47,249 bases of DNA from NCBI GenBank assembly GCA_003427395.1, contig BFEA01000156.1, positions 1,904,483-1,951,731 of the forward strand, given 5' to 3'. Numbering within the stretch: position 1 is the first letter of the stretch; each line of letters opens with the position of its first letter. The notes under the pieces are model-generated. The model was not told the origin of the DNA, made no database searches, and worked only from the letters and a program-made list of their open reading frames with translations. Below, piece after piece: positions 1 to 10,082 of this stretch. The position numbers were made by a program, and so were the translations under genes. Origin of the DNA: Chara braunii (Eukaryota > Streptophyta > Charophyceae > Charales > Characeae).

Positions 1-3000
1 GCGGCCAGCTTTGCAGGTTTTTCCTTGGCCAGTTTAAACCACCGAACCGGTCGCAGATCCTGTTTGCTGATGTTGAGGTGGTTTATCCATCGTTCCTCCA
101 CTTGGTCCCGCAGGGGGACCTTCGGTCTCAGGAGTCTGTAGGCAGACTTAACTGTCAAGGCGTATAGGGATTTTGTAAGTTTCTTGCCTTTGGTGTCTTG
201 GGACGACCAGGACCATTCTGCCGGGTCCAGGGCCAGGTGTTGCAGGGGAGTTTCGGGTGAGTAGGCGATCCATTGCTATTTCTCTTGTATTACCCGAATT
301 CTGTAGACTTCCTCAACACGATGGGATCGGATATCTTCATCAGCCTCTTTTTGGATGACATTGTCCCCCCCCAATGGATAAAACTGTATCTCTACTGTTC
401 CGTCCTGGGGGCCTCGGATCACCCTGCCCACACAGCCTTGCTGGTCATTTACTGCAACCCAGTCCGATTCCTGCAAGGAGGGGCCTCTATGGAGAGTTTT
501 CCACCATGCCAGCGGGATCATCTCAATTAATCTCTCCATAGCATCATACGGACGGTGGCAGTAGCGTAGTTTCTGTCGGAGTTGGTCTGAGTCAATCCAG
601 TCCTTCCTATATGTATCCCATATATCTTTTACTCTTAATACCCCTCTCCTGATCCAGCTCCTCCATGAGGAGTCCGTACTCAGAAGCATACAGCTTGTCG
701 AGTCTACTATCCACCTATTTCCAAAGAGGGGTTGGCGTGCCACCTCCTCCCATCGGTCTGGCGCTGTTTTATCCGGAGGGGGCAGACACCTCCATGTCCT
801 CAGAAGGTCGGGCCAAAAGGGGTCGTAATGGAGGTCGGCTCTGACTGCTTGCTGTGGAGAGGTGGGGTGGGGGACCCCGCGCGGCGTTCTCGTACGAGGG
901 ATAGACCATTCTCTATTCTCCAGCCATGTCAACGGGTCGGCCCCATCTGGCGTCTGTGGCGCCAACCTCGAGATCTGCTCTAGTGCTAGCCCTCGCCAAG
1001 GGGTCTCAGGGTTGAAGAGGATACGCTTTAGCCATTGCAGGGCCAGTGCTTTAGTTTGCAGTAGGGGGTCAATGATGTCGAGGCCCCCACGGTGTTTGGG
1101 TTGGATAATAGAGTGTCAGGCCACCCGNNTGAGCACGTTTTGCTGCTCATGGTCTCCTCGCCATNAGAAGGNGGCGATCTGGCGTCGCAGTGGCCGCAAG
1201 GCTTTCTTATCCAGGGCCCAAATGGCAGATTTGTACCACATCGAGGCTAAAATGACATTATTGATGACCAAAGCACGACCGAACAGGGAGGTGTGTTTGC
1301 CCTTCCAGAGGGCCATTTTGGCTAAGGGGGGTGCGGCGATCCACTCCTTGTTTGTTGGGGGCCTACCTTCCGCCGTCATGGAGACACCCAACACCCTGAT
1401 GGGGGCTTCTTTGGGGAGCCAGTTTATTCTTGGCTGTTCTGGGGGTCGTACTCCTTGGAGGTGTATCCACCATCCGAGGGTTTTGTTTCCCCAGTTGACT
1501 CTCACGTCTGACAATGTACAAAAGCGGTCCATCATGCGTTGCACCTCCTCCATAGATTCTTTGGAGGCATCCACCATCAATATCAGGTCATCAGCAAATA
1601 GGGAGCACACAGGGATGACTTCCTTTGGTATTGCAGTTACTTGGATTCTTTTGAGGTCTTTGTGGGTCCTGAGGTTGGCTGCCAGCGCCTCCATGACAAT
1701 GACAAACAAGTAGGGCGCTATAGGGTCACCTTGTCTGACTGACCTCTGGAGGCAGATGGGGGGCGCTAGATTGCCATTTACCATGACCCTGGTTGTGGCA
1801 TTCTCATGAAGGATCCCAATCCAGCGTTTGAAGTTGGGACCAAAATTTAGTCTTTCTAAGCACTTGTCCAAAAAGAACCGGTCGACGTGGTCGTACGCTT
1901 TCTCGAAGTCGATGAAGATGATTGCAGTGTTGTTTTGGATTGCCTGGATAATTTGATCATCTCGTTGACCAGGAGAATGTTGTCTTGAATATTTCTGTCT
2001 TTAATGAAGCCGGTTTGATATGGGTGAATAATATCTCTCATAACGGGTGTCATTCGGTTGGTCAGAGCTTTAGCTAGCAGTTTGTAGACCACAGTAAGGA
2101 GGGTAATAGGTCTGTAATTTCTAATGTTAGTTCTTGCCCCTTTTTTGTACAGGAGTGTTAGTACCCCTTGGCCCACCAATTCACCTACCTGTCCCGTTCG
2201 CCAGATTGCGTGGTAGTAATCCAGAAGATCTTGTGAGATGCAGGTCCACATGACTTCCCAAAATTCCTTAGGGAGCCCGTCCAGACCCGGGGTTTTTTCT
2301 TCTTCCATTTGCTTTAATGCCTCTCATATCTCCTCTTTTGATATGGGCATGTCCAAACTCTCCATTTGTTGGGCTGTGAGGGATTTGGTGAGCGGGCGGA
2401 GGAAAGTGTTGATCTCTTCTGTGCGCGTCCCTCTCTCGTGGGTTTGACACTCCGAAGTGAACAGGTCTTGGTAGAAGTCCCTAGCGATTTTTGTGCAAGC
2501 AGCTGTAGATGTGTATAGGGGGCTAGGGTGGCAGCTCGAGTCTTCCAAGGCTTCAATTATCGATCTTCCTGTTCTAGCCTTGGCCATTGCAAAGAACCGT
2601 GCGTCCATTGCTCCCTTCGTGATGTGCTTGGAGAGTTTCCCCCGAATCCTGGCTCCCTGCCACCTGTGTTCCATATAGCTCATAAGTTGACCTTCTAAGT
2701 GTTGGATGACATTACTCAGTTCCTCGTGCCGGTGTGGGTCGTGAGGTTCGTCGTCCTGTGTCTGCAATTGCTGGAGTTGGTGCTGGAGTTTGAGTTCCTC
2801 TTCATGTCGTTGTGCCGCGAGAAGCTTTGAGTATTTATTGCACTTGCGGCCTAGGAAAGCTAGACCGTTGTTGAACCACAGTATGTCATCACTGATCGGG
2901 TCCCTTTGGGTTTGCCAAAAGGACCACATATCCTTTAGATAGGACTGGAAGTGGTCATGAGAAAGGAGGGACGTGTTGAGTTTGAAGAAGCCCCTCCCCT

Positions 3001-3844
3001 GGTCGGGTTTCTTCCTGAAGGAAAAGACGGTCAGAACCATAGTGTGGTCTAGACCCGGGTGGGGACTCCTAGGGAGTATCTCAGCTGCTTGTAGGCCCCC
3101 TTGTAGATCCTCTGAGGATAAAATTAAATCTATGCGAGATTTCGATACATGCTCTGTCGTGTTCCGTCGGTAGCACGTAAATCGGCGCGCAGTCGGGTGA
3201 CTCCGCCGGAAGGTATCAAAGAGGTTCAGGGATTGGGATAGATTAGTTATCATACCTTCATCTTGCTCCATGTAGACCGGACATGGGGAGGGGGTTTTCC
3301 ATCGATCCAACCATCTGTCCGGAGCCGCGTTGAAATCCCCCACCAGGATCGTAGGAATGCCCACAGGTAGTTTATCTTTCAAGGATTCCATGAAGGTCTA
3401 TCTTGTGGTGGGGTCATTTCGGGCGTAGATGTTCAGAATGGATACCACCTCTATTTCCAGCATTGCCAGCAGATAGACCCATCGTCCTCCTTCTTGATCC
3501 GCCGCCCAATTGAGCATTTCCACTTTGGAGCCCGGGGGGATCCATATGGCAACCCCACAACTGCCTGGGCGCGGGGCATGGGCCCGGAATGCTTGGTGTG
3601 GCCAGAGTTCTTTATGGACGTGGTTGTGGTCGGGGGTGTCCATCAGATGGGTTTCTTGCAGGCAGACAACATCCGGCCAGGATCTCCCGTCCACTCCTCT
3701 TAATTGGTCCATGATGGCCTGTCGCTTGGCAGTCCTTGCAGTAGCCAGGCTATTGACATTTAAAGAGCGCAAGTCGAGGTCTGTTTGCCGTTTGCAGAGG
3801 CGCCAGGCCTTGTCCCTACCGTAGAGCACGTCGACCACGTTCAT
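1..3844 (-). pseudogene. LINE-A ORF2: endonuclease / reverse transcriptase
   Basis: ORF2 should nick the target and prime reverse transcription. The APE-type endonuclease spans 3844 to about 3010, with the SLNVN start motif, catalytic VCLQETHL, GDFNAAPDR, SRIDLIL and PGLDHTM. The reverse transcriptase follows, with KTPGLDGLPKEFW (2300), NYRPITLLTVVYK, QTGFIKDRNIQDN, RQGDPIAP and the catalytic FADD near 1590-1600. The domain after the RT continues through 965-276 to the window edge. Breaks: TAG at 3395-3397 where relatives have Gln, TGA at 2324-2326 where relatives have Trp (KEEI-W), a frameshift near 1860-1900, N bases near 1127-1172, and TAG near 273-275. It is therefore non-functional. Confidence 0.93.
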
Positions 3845-3880
3845 TGTTTGTTTTTGTTGCTTACGGGGTGGCTATTTTGT

Positions 3881-3890
3881 TTATATGTAT

Positions 3891-3924
<34 letters not shown>

Positions 3925-4782
3925 GTTTTAATAGCGCCACCCATTTCCCTGTGTCCAGAACGCCACCCGGGTGCAGTATGCCCCGCTTAAGGATGGCCGC
4001 CAGGAAAGTTTCTATTTCTGCTGCCGACCACAGGGCGCTGGCTTTTATTTTCAAGATCTGGAGGTCTGCCAGGGCATCTTTGTCCAGCCAACGCAGGTCC
4101 TCCTTGTTTGAGTGGTCATAGCGCAGATAGATGTCTTTTACCCCCAGCCTGTCCTGGCCATGGGAGATCACCATCGCTGCAGTGGCGCCTCCTGGGAGAA
4201 GACCCTGCACTAGTTTGGCAATGTCCTGTTCACGGAAGATCAGGGTATCAGCCCATGATGTTAGTGAAAGGAAGAAAGTCGAGCGGCCCCGAAGGGAGAC
4301 CTCACCATGGACAGCTTCCGGGGGTATGGCCAGGCCGACCTCCCATGCCCCGTGTGCCAGTCTAACCGGGATAAGTACAATGCCTTTGTTGGAGGGTAAG
4401 GCAGGGCCTTGTTTGGCTTGTTCCAACAGGTGGCAAATTTTTTGCCTTCTGCTGGTGAGAGTAGTCTCCGGGGGCTTTGGGGGGGGCGGGGGGGGAACAG
4501 AGGCTTCTGGTTGCAGAGACATTGAGGCCGGGTTCCAGGCCGGCAGTGCCAGACACAGGCCTTCTCCACTACTTACCTGTCCCTGCGGCGAGTGTTCCTC
4601 AGAGCATGTGACCTCCCTGGTTGTTCCGGCACCAGGTGTCGTAGTGTTTGAGGCTTGGTCTGTCCGATCTTCTGGCGGCAAGGGTCGACATTCACTCTGT
4701 GCAATCTCCTCCGCCATCCTGTCTCTGCGGGGCTGTCTGGTTTTCATGCTGCGTAGCACCCCGGGCCCCCCTTCCATTAGAG
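3881..4782 (-). pseudogene. LINE-A ORF1, C-terminal part
   Basis: This encodes the C-terminal two thirds of the LINE ORF1 protein, a nucleic-acid-binding chaperone that coats the element RNA in this class. The conserved block (WEVGL, then GEVSLRG, then LADLQILKIKA and GGVLDTGKWVALL) aligns with the ORF1 ends at 23600-24030 and 34684-35034. The N-terminal DUF4283-like and zinc-knuckle parts seen in the 20718 copy are missing here. A proline-rich run lies near 4480-4500. The apparent ATG at 4850-4852 is not a true start, because the first ~20 codons are translated U6 sequence. The C-terminal poly-lysine comes from the A-tract at 3897-3924. Confidence 0.8.
3897..3924. repeat. 28-nt poly(T) between LINE-A ORF1 and ORF2
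   Basis: An uninterrupted T run on the plus strand, which is poly(A) in the sense of LINE-A. It sits exactly in the ORF1-ORF2 spacer. It could be a slipped A-rich linker or a tiny poly(A) insertion. Confidence 0.9.
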
Positions 4783-4841
4783 GGGGCCATGCTAATCTTC
4801 TCTGTATCGTTTTTCCAATTTTAACGGATGTCCCGAAGGAC
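4783..4841 (-). ncRNA. U6 snRNA 5' fragment fused to LINE-A
   Basis: The reverse complement begins GTCCTTCGGGACATCCG, continues through AAAATTGGAA, then CGATACAGAGAAGATTAGC and ATGGCCCC. This follows the 5' half of plant-type U6 snRNA, including its 5' stem-loop and the ACAGAGA box. There are small differences: shorter C and G runs in the 5' stem and three extra A's before CGATACAG. The match stops at GGCCCC and LINE ORF1 sequence follows at once on the same strand. It is a fragment, not a functional U6 gene: the 3' half is absent and I saw no U6 promoter next to it. Template jumping from LINE RNA to U6 RNA during reverse transcription is the likely origin. Confidence 0.85.
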
Positions 4842-4880
4842 AATAAAAACATTTAAGAACGATGTGGGCGCACCTTTTGC

Positions 4881-4986
4881 TTTTTTTTTTTTTTTTCAAC
4901 GAAAGCTGCATGATTCAGGCCTCCAGCCTGGTTCATGCCAAGGTCGTCTTTTCATTATACAAGCTGGAAATCGGGTCAGGCGTCCT
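4881..4986 (-). repeat. Three-hairpin repeat, divergent copy (poly(T) + hairpin + head)
   Basis: A T tract (4881-4896) is followed by a strong hairpin, GCATGA-tt-CAGGC pairing with GCCTG-gt-TCATGC (about 4908-4939), and then a degenerate head CTGGAAATCGGGTC (4964-4977) before GGCGTCC. The order matches better copies at 6318 and 7087. The head has lost stem pairing. A related hairpin lies at 29305-29336. Confidence 0.55.
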
Positions 4987-5635
4987 TTTGCCTGGTGTCG
5001 CCACCCATATCGGTCCGCCGAGCCCTGAAAGGACACGACGTGATGGCCGTGTCGGAACAAAATCGCGAGGGTAGGTACTCTCTTCCTCAAGACATAATAG
5101 TGCATGGGTTCCCGATTGGACATGTGGCAATCTGTGAGCCACATATCTTCAGAAACGAAGTTATTAAAGAGAAGAAGTATTCGGCTGCTTTCCATTTTCG
5201 TTTTGTTTGTCAGTTTTTTTTTTTTTTTTTCTTTTTTTCATCCACCTCATATTCTTTGTCTTTTTCTTGGTAGTACGCATCTATCTCATCCTCTCACTAG
5301 TCTATTTATAGTACGGGGGAACACCAACCAACCTGGATCTCTCCCCAGCCCACAGGGTAGGTTTGCACCACAGCTGTGGTTAAATGCGTTGTGGCATACA
5401 CGCAGTATCTTCTTCCCCCCGAATACAACGTACTGTCATTGCAGCTGTATTTGAGGCATCTTTCAGTCTAGATACAGCTATAATGACTCCGGGGACGAAG
5501 GTAGGACTTCCTCTACTGAAAATTTTGGCTGCAAATCACACCCTGAAATATCCCAATATGGCCCTTCTGGAATTCTTTGTTTTTATTTTGCCCCTAAGGC
5601 TTCTGCAATTCTGGAAACTCCTGCCTTCTCCTCGT
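4987..5635. other. Unassigned interval with a T-rich tract
   Basis: No coding similarity was recognised. It contains a nearly pure T tract at 5214-5238 (one C) and otherwise unremarkable sequence. Short open frames here overlap on several strands and have no family features. Confidence 0.4.
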
Positions 5636-5811
5636 CCGGGGGCGTGGTCCCACTAGCAAAGGGGATCGGATCGAATGCCTGAATCTGGACGAGTTCATGG
5701 AGATGTGGAGGAAATCGAGATTGAACTTCTTTTCTGCATCTGTGCTTAAAACACATCCAGATTCAGGCATTCTATCCGATCCTCTTTGCTAATGGGACCT
5801 CCGCCCGGGGG
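5636..5811. repeat. Foldback element, ~54-bp imperfect inverted arms
   Basis: The left arm (5636-5689: gtcccactagcaaagg, gatcggat, gaatgcctgaatctgga) is the inverted counterpart of the right arm (5756-5811: tccagattcaggcattc, atccgatcc, ctttgctaatgggac). The spacer is about 66 bp. The pairing has a few mismatches. The interval could be a small foldback/MITE or a hairpin-RNA locus. Confidence 0.8.
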
Positions 5812-6317
5812 AAAACTCGTGCCTTTTTCTTTTTCCTCTGGAAATATCACTGGGTGGGCTCGCCACCATGCCCCGACACAGCTCACCCTCATTATGACTC
5901 CATCAGACGGACCGGGGGCCATGTCCCACTAGAGGGGGGTTAGTTAAACTTAGTTTATGTTTGGTGTACTGTTCAATGCATTCCCACTGTGGCCGTGAGA
6001 TTTTGAGATCGGATGGCAGGGAGCCGTACAGACTGGAAACCAGAAGTAAACCTCGACAAGTGGGACATGGCCCCGGAAAAATAGCTCTGTTATTTTTCAA
6101 TACATTCCTGCCACATACGGTACCACATGCAGTGCCAGTACAGCTGTACGACCGGTACTTGTACGGCACTTGTATGCTATGTAGGGGGACCATACGAGAA
6201 AGAAATTACCGGGGGTAACTATGTGTGAGTCACAAAAGAAACGAGTTATAATTTCACTATGGGGCAAGATACAGTTTGCAATTGCAGTTCGGGCAGCCGA
6301 CCTGGCCAGAAAGCTGC
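5812..6317. other. Unassigned interval
   Basis: No gene was recognised. The only open frames are short, overlap on both strands and show no motif. Nothing repeat-like was seen apart from short palindromic words around 6120-6180. Confidence 0.35.
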
Positions 6318-6472
6318 TTTTTTTTTTTTTTTTTTTTTTTTTGAAAAAGCCCTTGTGCAAGGCCTCTATCCAGGTGGTGGTAAGAGAACCACCGGAATTG
6401 AGGTTTTGCCTAGTGGGCTGCTCCATCTATTGGTGGGGAGCGTCACCTGCTGGAAACCGGGCCCAGCGTCCC
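6318..6472 (-). repeat. Three-hairpin dispersed repeat, copy A
   Basis: Plus-strand order: 25 T's (6318-6342); a variable hairpin GGTGGT/ACCACC (6373-6378 with 6388-6393) around the loop ggtaagaga; a constant GCTCC...GGAGC hairpin containing tctattggtgggg; and a constant head hairpin GCTGGA/CCCAGC followed by GCGTCCC. Read on the minus strand this is head, body, then poly(A), as expected of a retroposed SINE-like unit. It is closest to the copy at 43564-43718. No coding capacity was seen, and no clear tRNA-type A or B box. Confidence 0.8.
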
Positions 6473-7079
6473 TTTGATACATCATCTCTTTTCTCTGAAG
6501 GAAGAAACAGTACCAAACTTTGAGCAATGCAGAAGACATATCATCCCTGCCAGCATTGATTACCCTGGGTTTCAGGGGATTGACTGAGCAGGGCAGGAGG
6601 CGAACCGGGAGGAAAGCCACCACCTTGGGCCCAGGGGGCACCGGACCCATGGCACTATAGCTACCCCCCCTCCCCCCCACTCTCATATCAAGTAGTAATA
6701 CTGAGTAACACTGAGTTGGTGCTATGGATACCATTGGTACTCTATGGAGATCTTAGATACTATGGATGTTCTGCATGCGCTGGATACTCTGGATGCACTG
6801 GATAGTCCCGGTGCAGCAGATGAAGCTCAATGAGATAGAAGAACCAGATGAACTAGGTAGCGCTTAGGTACTGAGATAACGTCCCACAGGCTTTGCACTC
6901 AGATAACGTCCTACAGGCTTTCCACCAGGGACAGCGGATGGGGGGGAAATGGGTCAGCAAATTGCTGGGGCCTGTCGTTGTTCTTGCCCGTCTCCTGCCC
7001 AGAGCACCTTTGCCACCCAGCCCCCCCCGCTTCCCTCCCAGCCAGTCCTCGCTGAACCGGGAGATGATTCTATCGATAT

Positions 7080-7086
<7 letters not shown>
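6473..7086. other. Unassigned interval with degenerate short repeats
   Basis: 6720-6800 has degenerate repeats of ctggat/atggat words. A ~20-bp direct repeat, gataacgtcc(c/t)acaggcttt, occurs at about 6874-6894 and 6902-6921. No gene was recognised. Confidence 0.5.
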
Positions 7087-7132
<46 letters not shown>

Positions 7133-7246
7133 CTCGCCCTGGGTGGTGCTAGGGGTGCTGATATGAACCCACACCGCTAGCACCCCCAGGCAGGCTCCAT
7201 CTATTGGTGGGGAGCATCACCTGCTGGAAACCGGGTCCAGCGTCCC
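7087..7246 (-). repeat. Three-hairpin dispersed repeat, copy B
   Basis: 42 T's (7087-7128) are followed by a variable hairpin: GGTGCTAG (7145-7152) pairs with CTAGCACC (7177-7184), extended inward by GGTG/CACC after one mismatch. Next come GCTCC...GGAGC around tctattggtggg and the head GCTGGA-aaccggg-TCCAGC-GTCCC. The stem sequence differs completely from copies A and C, although position, loop flavour and flanking constant parts match. Confidence 0.85.
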
Positions 7247-7287
7247 TTACATTTGAAGAAAAAACATGAGGCCTCGTGCGATAGCAT

Positions 7288-7311
7288 GCTGGAAACCGGG
7301 TCCGGCGTCCC
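7288..7311 (-). repeat. Isolated head of the three-hairpin repeat
   Basis: Only the constant head is present (GCTGGAAACCGGGTCCGGC then GTCCC), 40 bp beyond copy B. The stem pairs GCTGGA with TCCGGC, using one G:T. It is probably the remains of a tandem or truncated copy. Confidence 0.7.
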
Positions 7312-7341
7312 ATTGCTATGTATCTTATCCTACTCAAACAA

Positions 7342-7545
7342 CCCCTTGCCACTAGGGGGCCCCAGTGGTCCCCGCCTATTCCCTAGTCCACCTTCCAGCT
7401 GGAGGATGGCTGAGGAACAGAAAGGAACTGCTGGTGCCCCCCCAGCAGCCCTGCTGGGCCTCGCCGGGACGCTGGACCTGTCCTCCAGCTGGAAGGTGGA
7501 CTAGGGAATAGGCGGGGACCACTGGGGCCCCCTAGTGGCAAGGGG
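7342..7545. repeat. Perfect 65-bp foldback
   Basis: 7342-7406 is the exact reverse complement of 7481-7545, starting CCCCTTGCCACTAGGGGG and ending CCAGCTGGAGGA. The spacer is 74 bp and itself holds a short CAGCAG/CTGCTG hairpin. It lies just beyond the end of the LINE fragment at 7560. The perfect identity of the arms suggests recent formation or copy correction. A transcript would make a 65-bp dsRNA. Confidence 0.95.
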
Positions 7546-7559
7546 ATATCCCCCCTGGC

Positions 7560-8106
7560 ATGTCCTTGGTTCAATTTTTCCGTAGCGGCCCCCCACTGGG
7601 CTGTAATCTCATACCGTACTAGTGGCCGTAGTTGCTCCATGACTTCCCCATCCTCCACCCTGGCCCCCTCCATTTCCAGGATGCATCTTCTCCACCATAT
7701 CACCCACAGGATGGAGCTCCTACCCAGACAGAACATGTTCTCCTCGAAGGTATTTCCTCGAATCTGGGGGCAGTGTCCCAATAGTATGGCCCTCCAGTCC
7801 CATGGCCATATTAAATAGCCCGGTGCTATATGCCGCCAAATCTTGTCCCACCCCACCAAAACAATATGGCCGCGGGGCACTGTAGGAAGATGTGCTCCAC
7901 AGTCTCGGGGCGTTTTTTGCCGGGATAGCCCTGGAGGCATCTCCGGCACCACCGCAGCGCCCGTCCCTGCTGTTCCACCTGCGTGTGCTCAATCAACCAA
8001 TCGTTGGTTGGCAGGCACCGGTGAGCAATTTGCCACTGCAGGACAGAAATTTTGGCCGGCCTTTTTCTATAATCTCCGAACCACTTGATGACGTTGCCAT
8101 CTGTCC
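7560..8106 (-). pseudogene. LINE-B ORF2 3' fragment (zf-RVT region)
   Basis: On the minus strand the frame entering at ~8100 reads KWFGDYRKRPAKISVLQWQ, then LPTNDWLIEHTQ, the zinc finger CRRC...H-X4-C (VEHIFLQCP), then PWDWRAILLGH and GRSSILWVIWW. This matches the end of ORF2 in LINE-C and LINE-F. One or two frameshifts are needed to follow it. The piece starts just past where LINE-A is cut by the window, but it is a separate, 5'-truncated copy. The Trp after LQ is intact here, unlike in the other two copies. Confidence 0.85.
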
Positions 8107-8169
8107 TCTACCACGTCTCGCAGCGTGCGGGTGGTATACATTGCCCGAACTGCAATTGGAAACTGTATC

Positions 8170-8203
8170 TTTTTTTTTTTTTTTTTTTTTTTTGGGGGGG
8201 GGG
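8170..8203. repeat. Poly(T)24 followed by G10
   Basis: A T run (8170-8193) runs directly into a run of ten G's. It marks the boundary between the LINE-B fragment side and gypsy-A pol. Confidence 0.9.
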
Positions 8204-8214
8204 CAACGGCTCGT

Positions 8215-10020
8215 GGGTCACAACCCACGTTTTGAATGGGCAAAAAAAACAGTCGTCCGCAGGTCCGTCCCGACTGGAGTTCAAAACGGCGATAATAACA
8301 GAGCGGAAGCCAGTTCTTTGGAACCCCTTGGGCGTTTTGAGGCTGAATCAGATGAGCTCGGAGTTAAGATCGCGACTAAAACCGTACCATGGCAAGATAT
8401 CTGCGATGGAATCGCCCCGGAAGGACACGTGGCCATCCGGGAGGAAGAGGCCCAGATGATGGCCACGGTGTTCTGCTGGCGATCGGACCATTCGTTTATC
8501 TCTGCGCCACCACCCAATGTGGCGAAACAAGCGCATACGAAGCAGATCGACGTACGGATCTAGGATCAGCTTTTCGAATTACACGTTCCGCAGTATGTAC
8601 CTGATGAGATTCATCGTTTGATTGCGGACATTCTGGCGGAATATCAGGGAGCGATTAGTGTAATGGACACTGACATCGGCTTGTCGTTGGTCATTCAACA
8701 TGAAATCCAGATGGGGAATCATTCCCCAATTCACTGCAAGCCTTACCGGTATTCCCTGATAGAACAGGAAAAGGTTTTCGAACGAATTTGGGAATTCGAA
8801 GAAAGCGGATGGATCGAACTTGCCACTGGACCATGGTTATTTCCAGTAGTGTTAGTACCTAAAAAGAACGGATTCATCCGCATATGCATTGATTATCGTA
8901 AGTTGAATGATATCACGATCAAAGATGTATACCCTCTCCCACGGATTGATGATTTGCTAGATGCGATTGAGTGTGCTAATTATTTTAGCAAGTTTGATAT
9001 TCGGCATGACTTCCATCACATTCTGGTTAAGGAGGAAGATCGGCCGAAGACGGCCTTCATATTGTTTGAAGGCACATGGCAGTGGGTTCGATGTCCAATG
9101 AGAATTTGTAATGCGCCTGCCACGTTTCAACGAGCAATGAACGTGACGTTCCAGAACTTCGTCAACAAGACACGACTGACTCAGGGGATGATCAACTTCT
9201 GCGTGATTGTGTACATGGATGATATCCTTGTCTACTCGGAGACCTATCACGGACATGCGCAACACATCGAATGGACGTTGGGAGCACTAAGGGATGCTGG
9301 ATTCAAGATTGCACTTGAGAAGAGCGAATTTTTCCTCTCGGAAATTTCGTTTTTGGGGTACGTAGTGACACGTGGAGGGTTGCGACTGGATTCCAGGAAA
9401 GTTGCAGCCGTAAAAGAATCCTCAGTTTCCACGTCGCTGACGCAGGTTCGAGCCTTCTTAGGCTTGGCGTCGTACTACCGTCGTTTTATCAAAGGGTTAG
9501 CGGCGATTGCTCGGCCTCTCACGAACCTGCTTCGGAAGGACCAGCCTCTGCAGTGAGACTCTGAGTGTGGGCAAGCCTTTGATGCACTCAAGGAGGCCCT
9601 GGCCACTGCACCTATTTTGATCCGGCCGGACCCTGCCAAGCAATTTATTCTTATAACGGCCTCGCAACCGGAAGCGATCTCCGCTATTTTAGCACAGAAG
9701 GGGAACGATGGTCGCGAACACGTCATCGAGTACGCATCACGAACAATGTCGGACGAACGGAGGAATGATTCAACACGTGAAGGCGAATGTTATGCAGTAG
9801 TTTGGGGAATCCAGCACTTCCATCCGTATCTCTACAGACAGAAGTTCCGCCTCGTAACGGATCATGAGCCTCTGCTGGCTTTGAAGAAGCTCACTAATTA
9901 CACCGGCATGATTGGACGTTGTGCAGTGCACCTGTAGGAGTATGATTTCGACATCATCCATCGAAAGACGGAGAGAAATGGCAACGCGGAGGGACTGACA
10001 CGACTACACCGACTCGCTAA
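8215..10020 (+). pseudogene. Gypsy-A reverse transcriptase and RNase H
   Basis: The leader segment before the RT (REEEAQ, FCWRSDHSF) is followed by the RT. It has IHCKPYRYS near 8740, CIDYRKLND (8887), the DIRHDFHHI segment where relatives usually have DLRSGYHQI, and the catalytic VYMDDILVYS (9211-9240). The tether ends RAFLGLASYYRRFI. RNase H follows, with EYASRTMS, ECYAVVWG, TDHEPLLAL and HRKTERNGNAEGLTR. The first RNase H aspartate motif (usually TDAS) reads ITASQ at about 9655, so that Asp appears lost. In-frame stops: 8561, 9554-9556 (TGA at an expected Trp) and 9935-9937 (TAG at an expected Gln). The frame is otherwise continuous across these stops. Confidence 0.93.
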
Positions 10021-10082
10021 AGTACCTAGGGGCGAGGAAATCATTCCGTGGAAAGAACCGGAGTCGGCGAACGGGCCTAAGT

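Larger units (their letters stand above)
1..4841 (-). mobile_element. LINE-A: L1-type non-LTR retrotransposon, 3' end off the window
   Basis: Read on the minus strand, this is an ORF1 C-terminal part (3881-4782), an A-rich spacer, and ORF2 with endonuclease, reverse transcriptase and the linker toward the zf-RVT finger. The left edge cuts it before the C-terminal zinc finger, so neither its 3' end nor a target-site duplication can be seen. Its 5' end is not LINE sequence but a U6 snRNA fragment (4783-4841). It is decayed: stops at 3395-3397 and 2324-2326 and a frameshift near 1860-1900. It is clearly homologous to the plus-strand LINEs at 20718-28881 and 34684-43142, but is more GC-rich than either. 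It is probably a 5'-truncated retrocopy. Confidence 0.93.

Noticed and set aside
6413-6472. tRNA-derived SINE: the GCTCC...GGAGC hairpin looks like a D arm and the head like a 5-bp/7-nt arm
   Set aside because: Loop sequences lack T-loop or U33 features, there is no clear A/B box pair, and the poly(T) is at the wrong end for that orientation. Kept as a repeat family without a tRNA claim.
9554-9556. Programmed stop read-through in gypsy pol
   Set aside because: The position is a conserved Trp and the element has many other breaks, so simple decay explains it better.
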